From positions 95,832,489 through 95,896,488 of the forward strand of contig CM077025.1 in assembly GCA_039090855.1 (NCBI GenBank): 64,000 nucleotides of DNA, given 5' to 3'. The notes under the pieces are model-generated. The model was not told the origin of the DNA. It did no database searches and worked only from the letters and a program-made list of their open reading frames with translations. Positions within the stretch are counted from its first letter, which is position 1. Every line of letters begins with the position of its first letter. This stretch comes from Macrothele yani. Taxonomy: Eukaryota; Arthropoda; Arachnida; Araneae; Macrothelidae. A program made the position numbers and the translations under genes. This document shows positions 1-9,850 of this stretch, one piece after another.

Positions 1-480
1 ATTATGTCTTAAAAGAAAAGTGTTTGATCAATGCATCCTTCCAGTACTTACGTATGGTGCAGAGACGTGGACCTTAACTAAAAGAGACATACAAAGGCTG
101 CAGACAACTCAAAGAATCATGGAGAGGTACATGCTTGGTGTATGCAGGAGAAATAAGAAGAGGAATACGTGGATCCGAAAAATGACAAGAGTGGAAGACA
201 TCCTGATCAGAGTTAAATCCCTGAAATGGCAATGGGCTGGACATACTGCCAGAAGGACAGACCATCGATGGACAGCCGAAATTTTAGATTAGATTCCAAG
301 GGACAGGAAAAGACCCAGAAGAAGACCACATGGAAGATGGGTGGATGAAATTCGAAAGTATGCGGGAGTGACATGGAGGAGACTGGCACAAGACAGACCG
401 TTGTGGAGGAAACTTGGGGAGACCTTCGTCCAGCAGTGGATTGATAATGGTTGACAATGATGATGATGATGATGATGAAA
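1..480 (+). mobile_element. RTE-type LINE, 3' end (cut by window edge)
   Basis: Encodes the C-terminal tail of an RTE-clade endonuclease/reverse transcriptase, beginning where the near full-length copy at 28.9-31.96 kb has position 31471. The reading frame runs from base 2 to a stop at about 452. It is broken once, because a Trp codon of the sister copies is TAG at about 290-292. The tail after the reading frame is an ATG/TGA triplet repeat at 455-480, typical of RTE 3' ends. The 5' part lies outside the window. Clade assignment rests on comparison with the 28.9 kb copy. Confidence 0.85.
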
Positions 481-971
481 AGCTTCTCACACATTTACAG
501 AACAAAGTGCCGCCGACCAGAAAAATAAAAAGATCGTCTGCGACAGCTCCTGGTCTGCGAGCTGGTGGCTCGGTTTAGAAATGCTGCAGTTAATAGCTTG
601 CCTTGAAGCATGAGAGGAGGGTGGAAGTTTGAGAGAGAAGGGACCACATTCACATTGAAAAACTAAGGGAGCTGACCCACACCAATTGTTTTGTAAGAGG
701 AGAGGATGTTGTACACCTTCTATTTTTTCCATCCGCGGAAATTATTCAATCTTATCCTGCTGCTGTATGTTTCAAGTTTTCCAAACGAGAAAGGTATCGT
801 ACAGCGATTGTTTTGCTCATAAAAAAAACCTGCTCGGCTCGTGTCTGTTTTACATTAAATATTAAAGGCTCGGCCCCGCCCGTTTTCCCAACTTAGAAAT
901 GAGAAAAGGCCCGATCAGGCCCGCTGGCCAGGCCGGCCCGGGTCCGTGCAAACCTCTAGAAGCCATTGCCG
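481..971. other. Intronic sequence, no gene recognised
   Basis: No coding or RNA feature is recognised. The part around 860-950 is unusually GC-rich, with runs of GGCC, against an AT-rich background. It may be a remnant of an unidentified repeat. Confidence 0.4.
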
Positions 972-1502
972 ACGATAGCCGATCAGCTCTAGTAGTGGTA
1001 CGTGGATCATTGACGGGTCACCGGTATTTGGATGAAATCTTACGACCCCCAAGTGCTCCCATTCCTGGCCTGGATTCCAGGTGCGCTATGCAAACAGCAT
1101 AATGCCAGCTCGCACACAGCTCGGGTTGCCCAAAACTGCCTAGGTCATATCCTTCCTGCTCCCCGAACATGTCCTCTATCGAGCATGTGAGCCGCCGTGC
1201 CGCACTATCCGGGATTTGGAGCACACCGTCCAACACGTGTGGGCCAGTCTGCCTCAGGACAACATCAGGCGTCTGTTCGCCTCCATGCCGGACCGTATTG
1301 CAGCAGGTATCGCCGCACGAGGTGGTGCGACGCTCTATTGAAGATGACCGGACTGCGTGCCACATATCTCTCTCTGTAATTGTCCTGTAGCTCTGTTTTT
1401 GCCATCATGTGTATCATTCATCTGTATCATTACGTCCATAAAATTTCAGTTCAATCATATGCTTCCTTCTTGGTGCGCAAATTTCATTGTCCGTGACTGT
1501 AT
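972..1502 (+). mobile_element. Tc1-like transposon, 3' fragment (family of the 18.9 kb copy)
   Basis: Corresponds to the last third of the Tc1 element at 18901-20400. It starts inside the transposase catalytic domain and runs to the right inverted end (CCGTGACTGTA near 1491-1501). The encoded pieces match the C-terminal part of the transposase, in shifted frames with stops. The 5' half is missing. It ends only about 60 bases from the donor site of the P5CS exon at 1564-1750. Confidence 0.8.
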
Positions 1503-1563
1503 AAAGCAATTGTTAGTGGCAAACAACATTTTAAAATGACTGTATGGAACTCAAACAACTTAC

Positions 1564-1750
1564 CGTCTTCCGTTACTATGACATCCGTGTGGCCGCTTCC
1601 ATACGTGTTAATGTGGTCAATCGCAGCGTCTAAACTATCCACCACTTCCACGACGCATTCTAAGGACCCGTATTCAAGTCTCATGGATTTTGCTGGAGGC
1701 GGCCCAAAAGTCAAAAGACTGTGAAGTCTGGGACCTGAATAGATGTTGAC
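1564..1750 (-). CDS. P5CS: P5CS exon: C-terminal part of gamma-glutamyl phosphate reductase domain
   Basis: Delta-1-pyrroline-5-carboxylate synthase is the mitochondrial bifunctional enzyme that phosphorylates glutamate and reduces it to glutamate semialdehyde, the first steps of proline and ornithine synthesis. This exon encodes 62 codons plus one base. It includes the conserved stretches [21 protein letters not shown] and [11 protein letters not shown], which align with the reductase domain of animal P5CS. Read on the minus strand, the acceptor is a pyrimidine run ending CTTTAG at 1751-1752 and the donor is GTAAGT from 1563. The exon enters in phase 0 and leaves in phase 1. The final exon or exons, expected to carry the FWNASTRF-like and GLGAEVGIST-like motifs, are not in 1-1563 and must lie beyond the left edge. 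The phase of the preceding exon does not match (see findings). Confidence 0.93.
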
Positions 1751-2387
1751 CTAAAGAAAGGGAAAATGACTCTCATTATTCTTAACCACTAAAAATAATT
1801 ATGCTTACAAATATTGAACTGTCTTCTTTGTGAGACGTCAGAAGAAACGTTTTACAAAGCCTTTGCTGGAGATTAAAATGGTGCACTTCAACAGGTTAAA
1901 ATGGGGCACTTTTTTGTGCTAGTCAGTAAGCAACGGTGAAAGGGGGAAAAAAACTAATCCGAATGAAGGAGTTATGTTAAAAATATATGTTTGCTACTGA
2001 AAGTTATGGGAGAAAAGATACCAGGGAGACAAAACGTATTATTTTTATGTAAAAATGGGCTTAACTGCTTCTTTTGGATGATCTTTTAGACGTCTAAAGC
2101 ACCCGATGTCGGAGAAATCTACGAATGGGTTTTGTTCCTAATCCTATGTATTCCTTCCATGACACTGCACCGTGTTCGGAAAGGTTTCCGGAACGGCCTC
2201 AGTGTAGCGTGGCTTGCGCGCTCTATAGTTTGTACCTTGTCCATCGTCTAGAGCGGAATGTGTGGTGTCATACAACGCTTCACAAGGCTATCTATTTTAG
2301 TACAATGTCCATTTTTGCAAAGTAAGGGAACACTTGCTGAGTACAATTTGCGATTTTTTTCTTTGTTTTTGACTGGGGTTTGTTTCT
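1751..2387. other. Intron, nothing recognised
   Basis: Left end of the 16.5-kb P5CS intron. No open frame, tRNA-like box or repeat copy is recognised here. Confidence 0.4.
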
Positions 2388-2760
2388 TTAAATATTTATT
2401 TGACCTGGTGTTGCAGATACACTGACAGGATAAACAGACATAGTTGTACAGTATTGTCAGGCAGACATAGACAATATATTAATTTTACTTCAGCAATGTA
2501 CAGTATTTCAAATGATCAAGTAACACAGAGAAAGCCAGTGCTGATCTACTAACACATTGAGACAGAGCAAAACATGGTAGACAGTGCGAAAAATGATCAT
2601 GTAACACAGACAAAGCTAGTGCTCATCGAATAACACATTGAGAGCCAGTGCCGAAAGACAAACACAAACATACATACCTTATCCGGGATTCGAACCAGGA
2701 CCCATCTCGAAGGAATGATTAGAATCCATCGCTTAGACCACTGCGCTATCGGGACGGCTA
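2388..2760 (-). mobile_element. tRNA-derived SINE, long-tail variant
   Basis: The minus strand starts at 2760 with a degenerate tRNA-like head (GCGCAGTGGTCTAAGCG and a GGTTCGAATCC-type B box). The core GGCACTGGCTCT, shared with the common SINE of this window, follows. The 3' body then differs. It carries repeated GTGTTACNTGATC-like motifs and ends CAAATAAATATTTAAA. The same body occurs on the plus strand at 40733-41105, so this is a second subfamily. Confidence 0.7.
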
Positions 2761-2814
2761 AGATATTTTGACTTAGTGAGAGTACCCGATTTCAAAGAAC
2801 ACCGTATGTTCATC

Positions 2815-3325
2815 AAATTTTGTTTCAAATTAGGCAACTGCTGTTTTGTTTTAGTGCCTTACCTGTAAATCCAAGATTGGTCTCCAGTTATGGACAGAAA
2901 GTTAAGGCGTGTCTCAAGTTTCTCTTACAACCCCGTGCACACCCGGAATTGCTTCTATTCATCGGTCATGTTGAATGGCAGAAATTTCGGGGCACTTCTC
3001 CTAACGCTCAGATCATTTAATAATATGCTCTGACAGGTACCAAAAGAAATGCCTAATTTCGGATCTGTTTCCCGAATAGTGACACGTTTATCATCTCGTA
3101 CAATTTTCTTAATTCGATTCACAATTTCATCAGATTTTCTTGTTGTTCAGGGTGTCCCTGATCGTTCTGCGTCCTCAACTGACGTCAGGTCTTTTTTTAA
3201 CTTTGAAAACCACTCAGATGTTATTGTTTTGATCGTTGTTTCTTCTCCAAAAAGCAGTTTTCAACATTTCATAGGTTTCTGGTGTAATCGTGCCTAATCT
3301 GAGGCAAAATAAATTTGAATGCACA
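2815..3325 (-). mobile_element. Mariner-like transposase, N-terminal remnant
   Basis: In one minus-strand frame the translation reads as a mariner N-terminal DNA-binding region. It begins near LRLGTITPETYEMLKTAFG, then EWFSKLKKDL, ERSGTP and KRVTIRETDPKLGISFGT, and fades into the catalytic-domain start (GDQSWIYR). It carries several stops and frameshifts. The catalytic Asp/Glu region downstream is absent and no inverted ends were found. The order of motifs matches helix-turn-helix plus transposase_1 proteins of arthropods. Confidence 0.7.
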
Positions 3326-4213
3326 CGCAACTTTCTTTGACATCAGGAATTCTGACAAAGTCGAAAAATCGCCAATTGCACTCAATACGTTTTTACTCTG
3401 TTCGTAAATCTGGACAATGGTGCAAGACAGAAAACCACATGAGGGGACGAGTGACTTAGCAAATTCCGCTTGAGAGGATGATCAGGGTCTAAACCTCAGC
3501 GTGGGGCCATTTCTGTAACTTTTTTATTAGATCTCGTAGTTATTGGGAAACGGATTTATTTTGCATTGTTATTCATTCGAAATACTGGGTGATGCGAGGC
3601 TTCTACAGAACAATGCAGTGCTGTTCACCACTAAATGACCAGCTGTCCTCCAATCATCATCATTCACTAAACGTAGTAATTAAGAGGAAGGGTTAGATCA
3701 CTTTCCAGCCTATTTTTTACTTATTTGCCAAGCCGGTGCTTGAGCAGCTGAGAGGATTTACTACTAAACTATAGGATAAAGACTAAGGTCAGCTACTCTA
3801 GGAACAGCTGATTTGAAGCCCATGTAAGTGTGTGGCAGGAAACCAGAACAGCGTTGTAGCCTTATGGAAGAGTTGCTTTCTTTGCGGTAGCTTTGTAGCA
3901 CCCAGACATAACTTCTAACATAAGTGTCAAAAAGATAGAATAACGTTGTGCCTCAAAGGAACAATTTCGTGCTTTGCGAAAGCTTTTACAGCATGCTGTT
4001 ATTGAGCATAATTTTTAGGAAGATAGAATAACGTTGCAGTCCTGTGGCATTATATTTTAATTATATTTTGCAATGGGAAATAACTTTTTTTGCCCTGTTA
4101 AAGGTACAAATGTGTTGTAAAGTACTACACACGCACTATGCATGAAAGTAAAGGACTGCTTGAATTGTCAAAACCAGAAGAACATCATGCACTTCCACAG
4201 AAGCAAGGTGCTT
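3326..4213. other. Intron, nothing recognised
   Basis: No coding similarity, tRNA-like boxes or clear repeats seen. Low-complexity AT-rich sequence. Confidence 0.4.
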
Positions 4214-4223
4214 AAATGAGAGG

Positions 4224-4452
4224 GCCGCCCCGGTGGCGCAGTGGTCTAAGGCGTTGGCCTCTGATCATTCGTCCGAAGGGGTCCGGGTTCGAATCCCGGT
4301 GAGGCATGGATGTTGTGTTTGTCTTACGGCACTGGCTCACTCCCTTCCCTGGAACCAGTGACCCTAAATTAGGGACGGGCGACTGCTTATAGCCCATTGA
4401 GTTGCTCACGGTGGTCGTTAAACCTCCAATCAAAAAAAAAAAAAAAAAAAAA
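4224..4452 (+). mobile_element. tRNA-derived SINE (SINE-1), complete copy
   Basis: About 220 bases with a tRNA-like head: box A-like GCGCAGTGGTCTAAGG and box B GGTTCGAATCC. A shared body follows (GGCACTGGCTC, GGAACCAGTGACCC), then a conserved end before a long A tract (GGTCGTTAAACCTCCAATC). It is flanked by the 10-bp target duplication AAATGAGAGG at 4214-4223 and 4453-4462, a sign of LINE-mediated insertion. Other copies lie at 12.7, 44.4, 53.1 and 56.5 kb, with degenerate ones elsewhere. Confidence 0.9.
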
Positions 4453-4737
4453 AAATGAGAGGAAGTAAGTTCACCGTATGCGCGCCATCCTCATGCTTCT
4501 CTTATTGGCGCTATGACGTCACGTTGGCCATAAGCAAGGTTGGGCCAATAGCGCACGCAGCTACAACACTTCTTAAGCTGTGGCCACTTTCAATGAAATA
4601 AACAGCGCCAGTTCTCAGTGAATCTTCTTTAATGAAACATTGTAAAACACTCAAATATTATTTTCTTACTATGAGAAAAAATTTTGATACTTATTTATAT
4701 TAGCAGTTAATACATACAATTGACGTGGATTAGGAAC

Positions 4738-4866
4738 ATCAAACAGAAGTCACCGCTCTTTCCACGTTTATAAGTGAGTCACGGAAAAATGTTCATCAGC
4801 CGCCACCGGGAGAATTTTTCCGTGACTCTCTTATAAACGTGGAAAGAGCGATGACTTCTGTTTGAT
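4738..4866. repeat. Short palindrome with 53-base arms
   Basis: Arms 4738-4790 and 4814-4866 are reverse complements with about two mismatches. They contain the motif CGCTCTTTCCACGTTTATAAG, the outer end also found in the larger palindromes at 16.4 and 34.4 kb. The 23-base loop keeps GCCGCCACCGGGAG, a stub of the tRNA-like head of those units. It looks like a shrunken member of the same family. Confidence 0.85.
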
Positions 4867-4879
4867 ATATTAGCAATAT

Positions 4880-5090
4880 GTTGTTGTTGTTTGGGGGGGA
4901 GCACAGTGAGCAGCTCGATGGGCTGTAAGAAGTCTTCCGTCTCAAATTTAGGGCAACTGATTCCAGGGAAGGGAGAGAGCCAGTGCCGCAAGAAAAACAC
5001 AAGATCCATCTCTCACCGGAATTCGAACCGAATCTCGGAAGAATGGTCAGAAGTCAGAGCTTAAATAACTGCGCAACAGGGGTGGCAAAA
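4880..5090 (-). mobile_element. SINE-1, degenerate copy
   Basis: Minus-strand copy of SINE-1. The body (GAGAGAGCCAGTGCCG on the plus strand) and a mutated B box (GAATTCGAACCGAAT) are recognisable, and the A tail is replaced by other sequence. It lies directly beside the palindrome at 4738-4866. Confidence 0.7.
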
Positions 5091-5540
5091 TATATTTTAA
5101 AGAACATACCTCTAAGAGTATGAAGAATGAGACTTCCGTCTTACATCGCTACAATAGTAAGGGATTAGAAATTTTCACTGCATAATGGAAAATATCTAAT
5201 TAAGGCGATGGACACCATCCACCCAGTCTGGAATGGTAGTTAATTTCTTCCAATAACGCGCATTGATCAAAGCGTGGAATATATCTTTCTCAAAATTTTA
5301 TGATGGATATCTGTTATTTTCCCAAAAGCACACTGCAGCAATGGTTAGTTGGAGTTCGGTGCAACAATCACTCACTAATTTCATAAAATTAGCAATTTGT
5401 TTTTGCCTGCTTTTTTTTGCAGGAAAAGCTGATGTACAGCTTTCGTTGCCCTGTTAGATAGCATCTGGGCAACTAACTCCCATTCTCATGCTGCCTCTTA
5501 TATTTATGTGAATCCACTTTAATTTAGAAGTTGTCCGTCT
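5091..5540. other. Intron, nothing recognised
   Basis: No coding similarity or repeat copy recognised. Confidence 0.4.
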
Positions 5541-5731
5541 GTGAAGTCAGATGCTGACAGATAAGCACACAAATGGCGCCGTGTATTGTTGGCACCGTAG
5601 CGTAAAGCTAACGCACTCGGCTAGTTATCGAGAGATCTCGGGTTCGAACCCAGCGATTTCGAATAACAATTTTTCGGCTGCTGTGTGTTGATTAAAGAAA
5701 AACGTGTAAAGAGCGATGACTTTGTCTATTT
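5541..5731 (+). mobile_element. tRNA(Thr)-like-headed SINE unit, single copy
   Basis: A single, unpaired unit of the family that forms the palindrome at 34.4-34.9 kb. It opens with GAAGTCAGATGCTGAC. The tRNA-like segment at about 5590-5665 has an anticodon arm CTCGG-CTAGTTA-TCGAG, with U33 and anticodon AGT (threonine-like), and a B box GGGTTCGAACCC. It ends with AATTTTTCGG and AACGTGTAAAGAGCGATGAC, the shared outer end. Confidence 0.75.
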
Positions 5732-6179
5732 CCATGGTCGTATATGTAGTTTCGGAGAAGTTTTCTTCGAACTGTGATCTGCTACAAAGCTCGACAGCAG
5801 ATCCAGGCAATTTGAAAATATTTGTACGGTACGTTGCACAGAAAACTAATGAAGTAAAAAATAATGAACTAAAAGGGCAAAGCAGGTCTAAATTGACAAA
5901 AAAGTACAGCGTGCTACGTACTCTGCGGCACAAGCTATTTGAAGAGCCTTGATTTTGCTCCAGCTATCGTTTTCGGCAGCTGTGACGCCATAGCTCAGCT
6001 CGTGGGGAGACAGCACGCTCGCGGCAGGGAAACGAAGGCGATTGGACCAACTTTATTCCGTTTAAATATTGTGCACAACTGCACCTAATTCACCCAGATT
6101 TTTCCGGAATCATAATCTCATCCCGTAGGTTGCTGAAAAATATCAGTTTTGGTCTAATAATTCCGGTTACAAAATGTGT

Positions 6180-6376
6180 GAAACCGAGTCGTGCCGCTTC
6201 AGTGGTGCAGCGATCGAAGCGCTGGAACCTGGTCATTCGTCTGAGATGGGTATGGATTCGAATCCCGGTGAGGCACGGATACGGACATTGTATCTGTCTT
6301 ACGCACTGGATCTGTCTCTTTTCCGAGACAAGTGGTCCTAAATTAGAGACGGGCGGCTGCTTATGCCCATTGTTAT
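6180..6376 (+). mobile_element. SINE-1, degenerate copy
   Basis: The tRNA-like head is mutated but the B box GGATTCGAATCCCGG and the following GTGAGGCACGGAT are retained. The body ends at GGGCGGCTGCTTATGCCCATTG. The last ~50 bases and the A tail are replaced by the minisatellite that begins at once after it. Confidence 0.75.
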
Positions 6377-6384
6377 CTACAAGA

Positions 6385-6665
6385 ATACTTTGGTACTATT
6401 GTAGGTAATTGGTAGGTTTGGTACTCTTGTAGATAATTGGTACGTTTGGTACTCTTGTAGATAATTGGTAAGTTTGGTACTCTTGTAGATAATTGGTACG
6501 TTTGGTACTTTGTAGATAATTGGTACGTGTGGTACTCTTGTAGATAATTGGTACGTTTGGTACTCTTGTAGATAATTGGTACGTTTGGGTACTCTTGTAG
6601 ATAATTGGTCAGTTTGGTACTCTTGTAGATAATTAGTACCTTTAGTACTCTTGTATCTAATAGTC
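6385..6665 (+). repeat. 28-bp minisatellite, about ten units
   Basis: Tandem repeat of the unit TTTGGTACTCTTGTAGATAATTGGTACG (28 bases, some variants), starting at the broken end of a SINE-1. Decayed units continue to about 6800. On the minus strand it gives a frame repeating ...STRVPN-TYQL..., which is only the repeat translated. Confidence 0.85.
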
Positions 6666-6799
6666 CTGTTGGTAAGACAATTTGTGCGCTTCGTACTCAT
6701 GTACCCTGATAATCCAGTAGATAAATTATCTACAATCGATACTTTGTACTACAGTTGGTACCCTTGTATCTGCAAAGGTACTGTGGTGATCTTTGTAGA

Positions 6800-7392
6800 T
6801 AATTTTTGCTTTGGATCTTTCGCATGCCAAAATCTTTGCGGGTGTGAAATAAAACGAGTGATTCGGGAGTATACATTTATTTACGTACAAAACATTGCAT
6901 TTATTTGTGTCACTCTCGACCACACCAAGCCACAGTCTCGTACATACCAAGTGGAATAAAATCATGACGACAAATAATGAGCTTTACTAATTCCTGACAT
7001 TGAGCTCTTCTTAGGTAAAGTTCTGAGAACTATCACCTGTTCCGCACGTGGCATTACAGGGTTTAGTGTAACTCACTCAGATATGTGGATCATTGCAACA
7101 ATAATCCTGTCAGAAAACCGTACGCCCGGACAGATGGTACACTCGAAACGAGATCTATCCCCGGACCAGAAGACCCTTGTCACACCCACTAGGACCAGTC
7201 TCGGTCTTTTATTTCAAAAAACAGTGCAAGGATAATTTACAAAATGGAACAAGCAATCCAAACAAACAACGTAAAATTCTCAAATTTGAAATATAACAGC
7301 CATCCCTTGGAAGTGAAACAAAAGGATAAGTAAATAGATTAATGAATGTTACTGTCGTAAACCAATTAAAGAAGTTATGTGAGTCATAAAAG
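6800..7392. other. Intron, nothing recognised
   Basis: No coding similarity, tRNA-like boxes or repeat relations seen. Confidence 0.4.
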
Positions 7393-8347
7393 TAAATACT
7401 CAGTGAAAAGTTCCGAGACTAGGTAAGTAGCGCGCCAACAGATGGCAGTACGCGGATGTGCAAGCAGCGGTCGAAGACAGTGACCTTCATGAGTCATTGT
7501 GCCGAGTGACGTCGTTCTGTGAACATCGGGAGCTTTGCTACACGATATTTGGTGACCACGTGCTGAACACAGCTGCGATTTCGGTATGGACTGCAAATTG
7601 GAGCAGCGAGCGAACATAAAATTTTGCATGAAACTCGGCAAATCGGGAACGGAGACGCATGAAACGTTGCGGAAGGCTTATGGCAATGAAGCAATCAGTC
7701 GTGCGAGGTGTTTTGAGTGTCACTCGCACTTCAAGAGCGGTAGAATGGAACCAGAAGACGACGAGGGGTCAGGGCGACCGTCCACGAGCAAAACCCCGAA
7801 AATGTGGACAAAGTTAGGGAACTGCTGCATGAGGATCGTCGGAGAACCATTCAAGACATTGCTACCATTGTCAATGTGTCATACAGAACAGTGCAAGAAA
7901 TTCTGACGTCGGCTTCGAGCATGCACCACATTGCTGCAAAGTCTGTTTTCAAAGATTTCTTGCTCCATCACGACAATGCAGCAGCTCACAGAGCGTTAGC
8001 AACACTCCAGTTTTGCAACCGTAACAACATGACCACCCTTCCTAACCCGCCCTACTTGCCGGATTTGGCCGCCGGCGAATTCCTACTGCTTCCGAAGATT
8101 AAGCTGAAGCTCAAGGGTGGCCGTTTTGAAACCGTGGACGAGATCCAGCGCGAATCGCAGACCGCGCTTGACACCATTCGCGAACAGGACTTCCAGGGAG
8201 CGTTCGAACTGTGGCAAAAACGCTGGCAGCGGTGTATCGCTGCCCAAGGAGACTACTTTGAGAGAGATCATAGCCAGACTTAAGTAACGTAAGTACTTTG
8301 TTGTATATTGGCCTAATTTCGGAACTTTTGATCGGACCTCGTATTTA
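7393..8347 (+). mobile_element. Mariner-like transposon, internally deleted, with both ends
   Basis: Inverted ends share TAAATAC and AAAAGTTCCGA (start 7393; reverse complement at 8310-8347). The transposase starts at about 7586. It has an N-terminal helix-turn-helix region (IKFCMKLGKSGTETHETLRKAYG), the linker GRPSTSKTP, a frameshift near 7800, then VRELLHEDRRRTIQDIA. The middle of the catalytic domain, including the first Asp, is deleted near 7905-7925. The C-terminal part retains FLLHHDNAAAHRA, PYLPDLAAGEF and the tail to 8283. It cannot encode an active enzyme. Confidence 0.88.
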
Positions 8348-9085
8348 CTAAACTATGCTGACGACAACAGCAAGTATTTCGACTGAAAACAACACATATT
8401 ATTATTATTATTATTATTCAGATTTAAACGAACGTAAGAAACGAACCTGACACCGATGAAATGTAATGTAGCTACGAAAGTCCGTCTGCGCATGCTCAAG
8501 CTAAAATCTGACCTCAAGACAGAAAGAAAAGCTGAATCGCAAGCACGTTACTGAGGGGAATTGGTAACTTTTGGTCTAGGATATCTACAGGTTAACCTCA
8601 AATTGTGTTGCATATCATTTTTAAATTCTCGTCCGTAGCAGGCAAAGCCTCCTCCAGCCATTGGAGTGTGTAGATGAAGCCAAATTTTTCTACGATACAC
8701 CGTTTCCAGAGCATCAAAAATGCATTTTTGTAATGGATTTTGTCACATTAACCATGATATTCTCGAAATTTACGCAGGTTGCAATGAGATATTTTTACAT
8801 TTATATAAAATGTGAGAACATAATATTCGGTGATAGTTTAGTAAAATATATTTTTGAGTAACAATGAAATTAACTATTGTTGCGTCACTTCACGAGACAG
8901 TGTTCAAGAATTAAATTCCAGCAACGGTTTTGACTACTTCCTTTACCCATTTCCGTTACATCGAAGTTTTATGCATGGGATTTACTTTACTGCTATCGGA
9001 AAAGAAGCATAGCAACAGAACTGCAGTCGTTGTTTCAAGTGGTATACTGAACATCCTTCTTAGATTTTTTGATCAATTAAAGGTG
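8348..9085. other. Intron with one ATT microsatellite
   Basis: An (ATT)n tract of about 20 bases lies at 8397-8417. Nothing else is recognised. Confidence 0.4.
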
Positions 9086-9300
9086 GTCCAGTGGGTCGAC
9101 TCGTCAGAGACGCAGATTCATAACTAGTCGTCAGAGTTGGACTCGGGTTCGAATCCTGTGCAAAGCATGGGTAGTGTGTGATCCACACTGCGTTGGCTCT
9201 CTCCCTTCCCAGTAACCAGTGGCCACAAACTAAGGACTGGTGGCTGCTTCTAGCTGTTATACTGTAGTTATTCATGATAGTGGCTAAACCAGGAAACAAA
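9086..9300 (+). mobile_element. SINE-1, degenerate copy
   Basis: Retains the B box (GGGTTCGAATCC) at about 9147-9158, the core TTGGCTCTCTCCCTTCCC and AACCAGTGGCC. It is strongly diverged and the A tail is lost. Confidence 0.65.
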
Positions 9301-9334
9301 AACGAATGCATTTACAAAAGTCATGGAACTATGA

Positions 9335-9655
9335 AATAAGCTACCACATGACCAGACTGTGTGCTCGAATAAGGGGGTGAATAGTGAATAAGCTGCCAAT
9401 TGATCAGACTGTGTGCTCGAATAAGGGGGTGAAGAGTGAATAAGTTACCACTTGATCAGACTGTGTGTTCTAAATAGGGGTGAAAAGTTCATAAGCTGCC
9501 ACTTGATCAGACTGTATGCTCGAATAAGGGGGTGAAGAGTGAATAATCTGCTACTTGATCAAACTGTGTGCTCGAATAAGGGAATGAAGAGTGAATAAGC
9601 TGCTACTTGATCAGACTGTGTGCTCGAATAAGGGGGTGAAAAGTAAATAAGCATT
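9335..9655 (+). repeat. 52-bp minisatellite, six units
   Basis: Six head-to-tail units of about 52 bases. Each contains ATAAGCTGCCACTTGATCAG then a segment like GTGTGCTCGAATAAGGGGG. Units start near 9335, 9388, 9440, 9491, 9543 and 9595. The array begins 35 bases after a degenerate SINE-1. Confidence 0.9.
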
Positions 9656-9729
9656 ATATAGAGCGCTACGTCAGCAGTGAGGTTTTGAAGTGTAGTTCTC
9701 ATGGTTAAGAACTGCTTTTTTTTTCTTTT

Positions 9730-9850
9730 TTTTTTTTTTGATTGGAGGTTTAACGACTATCGTGAACAACTCAATGGGCTATAAGCAGTCGCCAGTCCCT
9801 AATTTTGGGCCATTGACTCCATGGAAGAGAGAGAGCCAGTGCAGAGTCTT
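9730..9850 (-). mobile_element. SINE-1, 5'-truncated copy
   Basis: The minus strand starts inside the body and ends in the usual ...TAAACCTCCAATC and A tail (a T tract at 9717-9739 on the plus strand). The tRNA-like head is missing, as expected for truncated reverse transcription. Confidence 0.8.

Noticed and set aside
6377..6700. 107-codon frame repeating a TNYLQEYQTDQL-like motif
   Set aside because: Only the 28-bp minisatellite read through on the minus strand.
9335..9655. Possible CRISPR-like array
   Set aside because: The units are contiguous with no spacers, and the sequence is eukaryotic.
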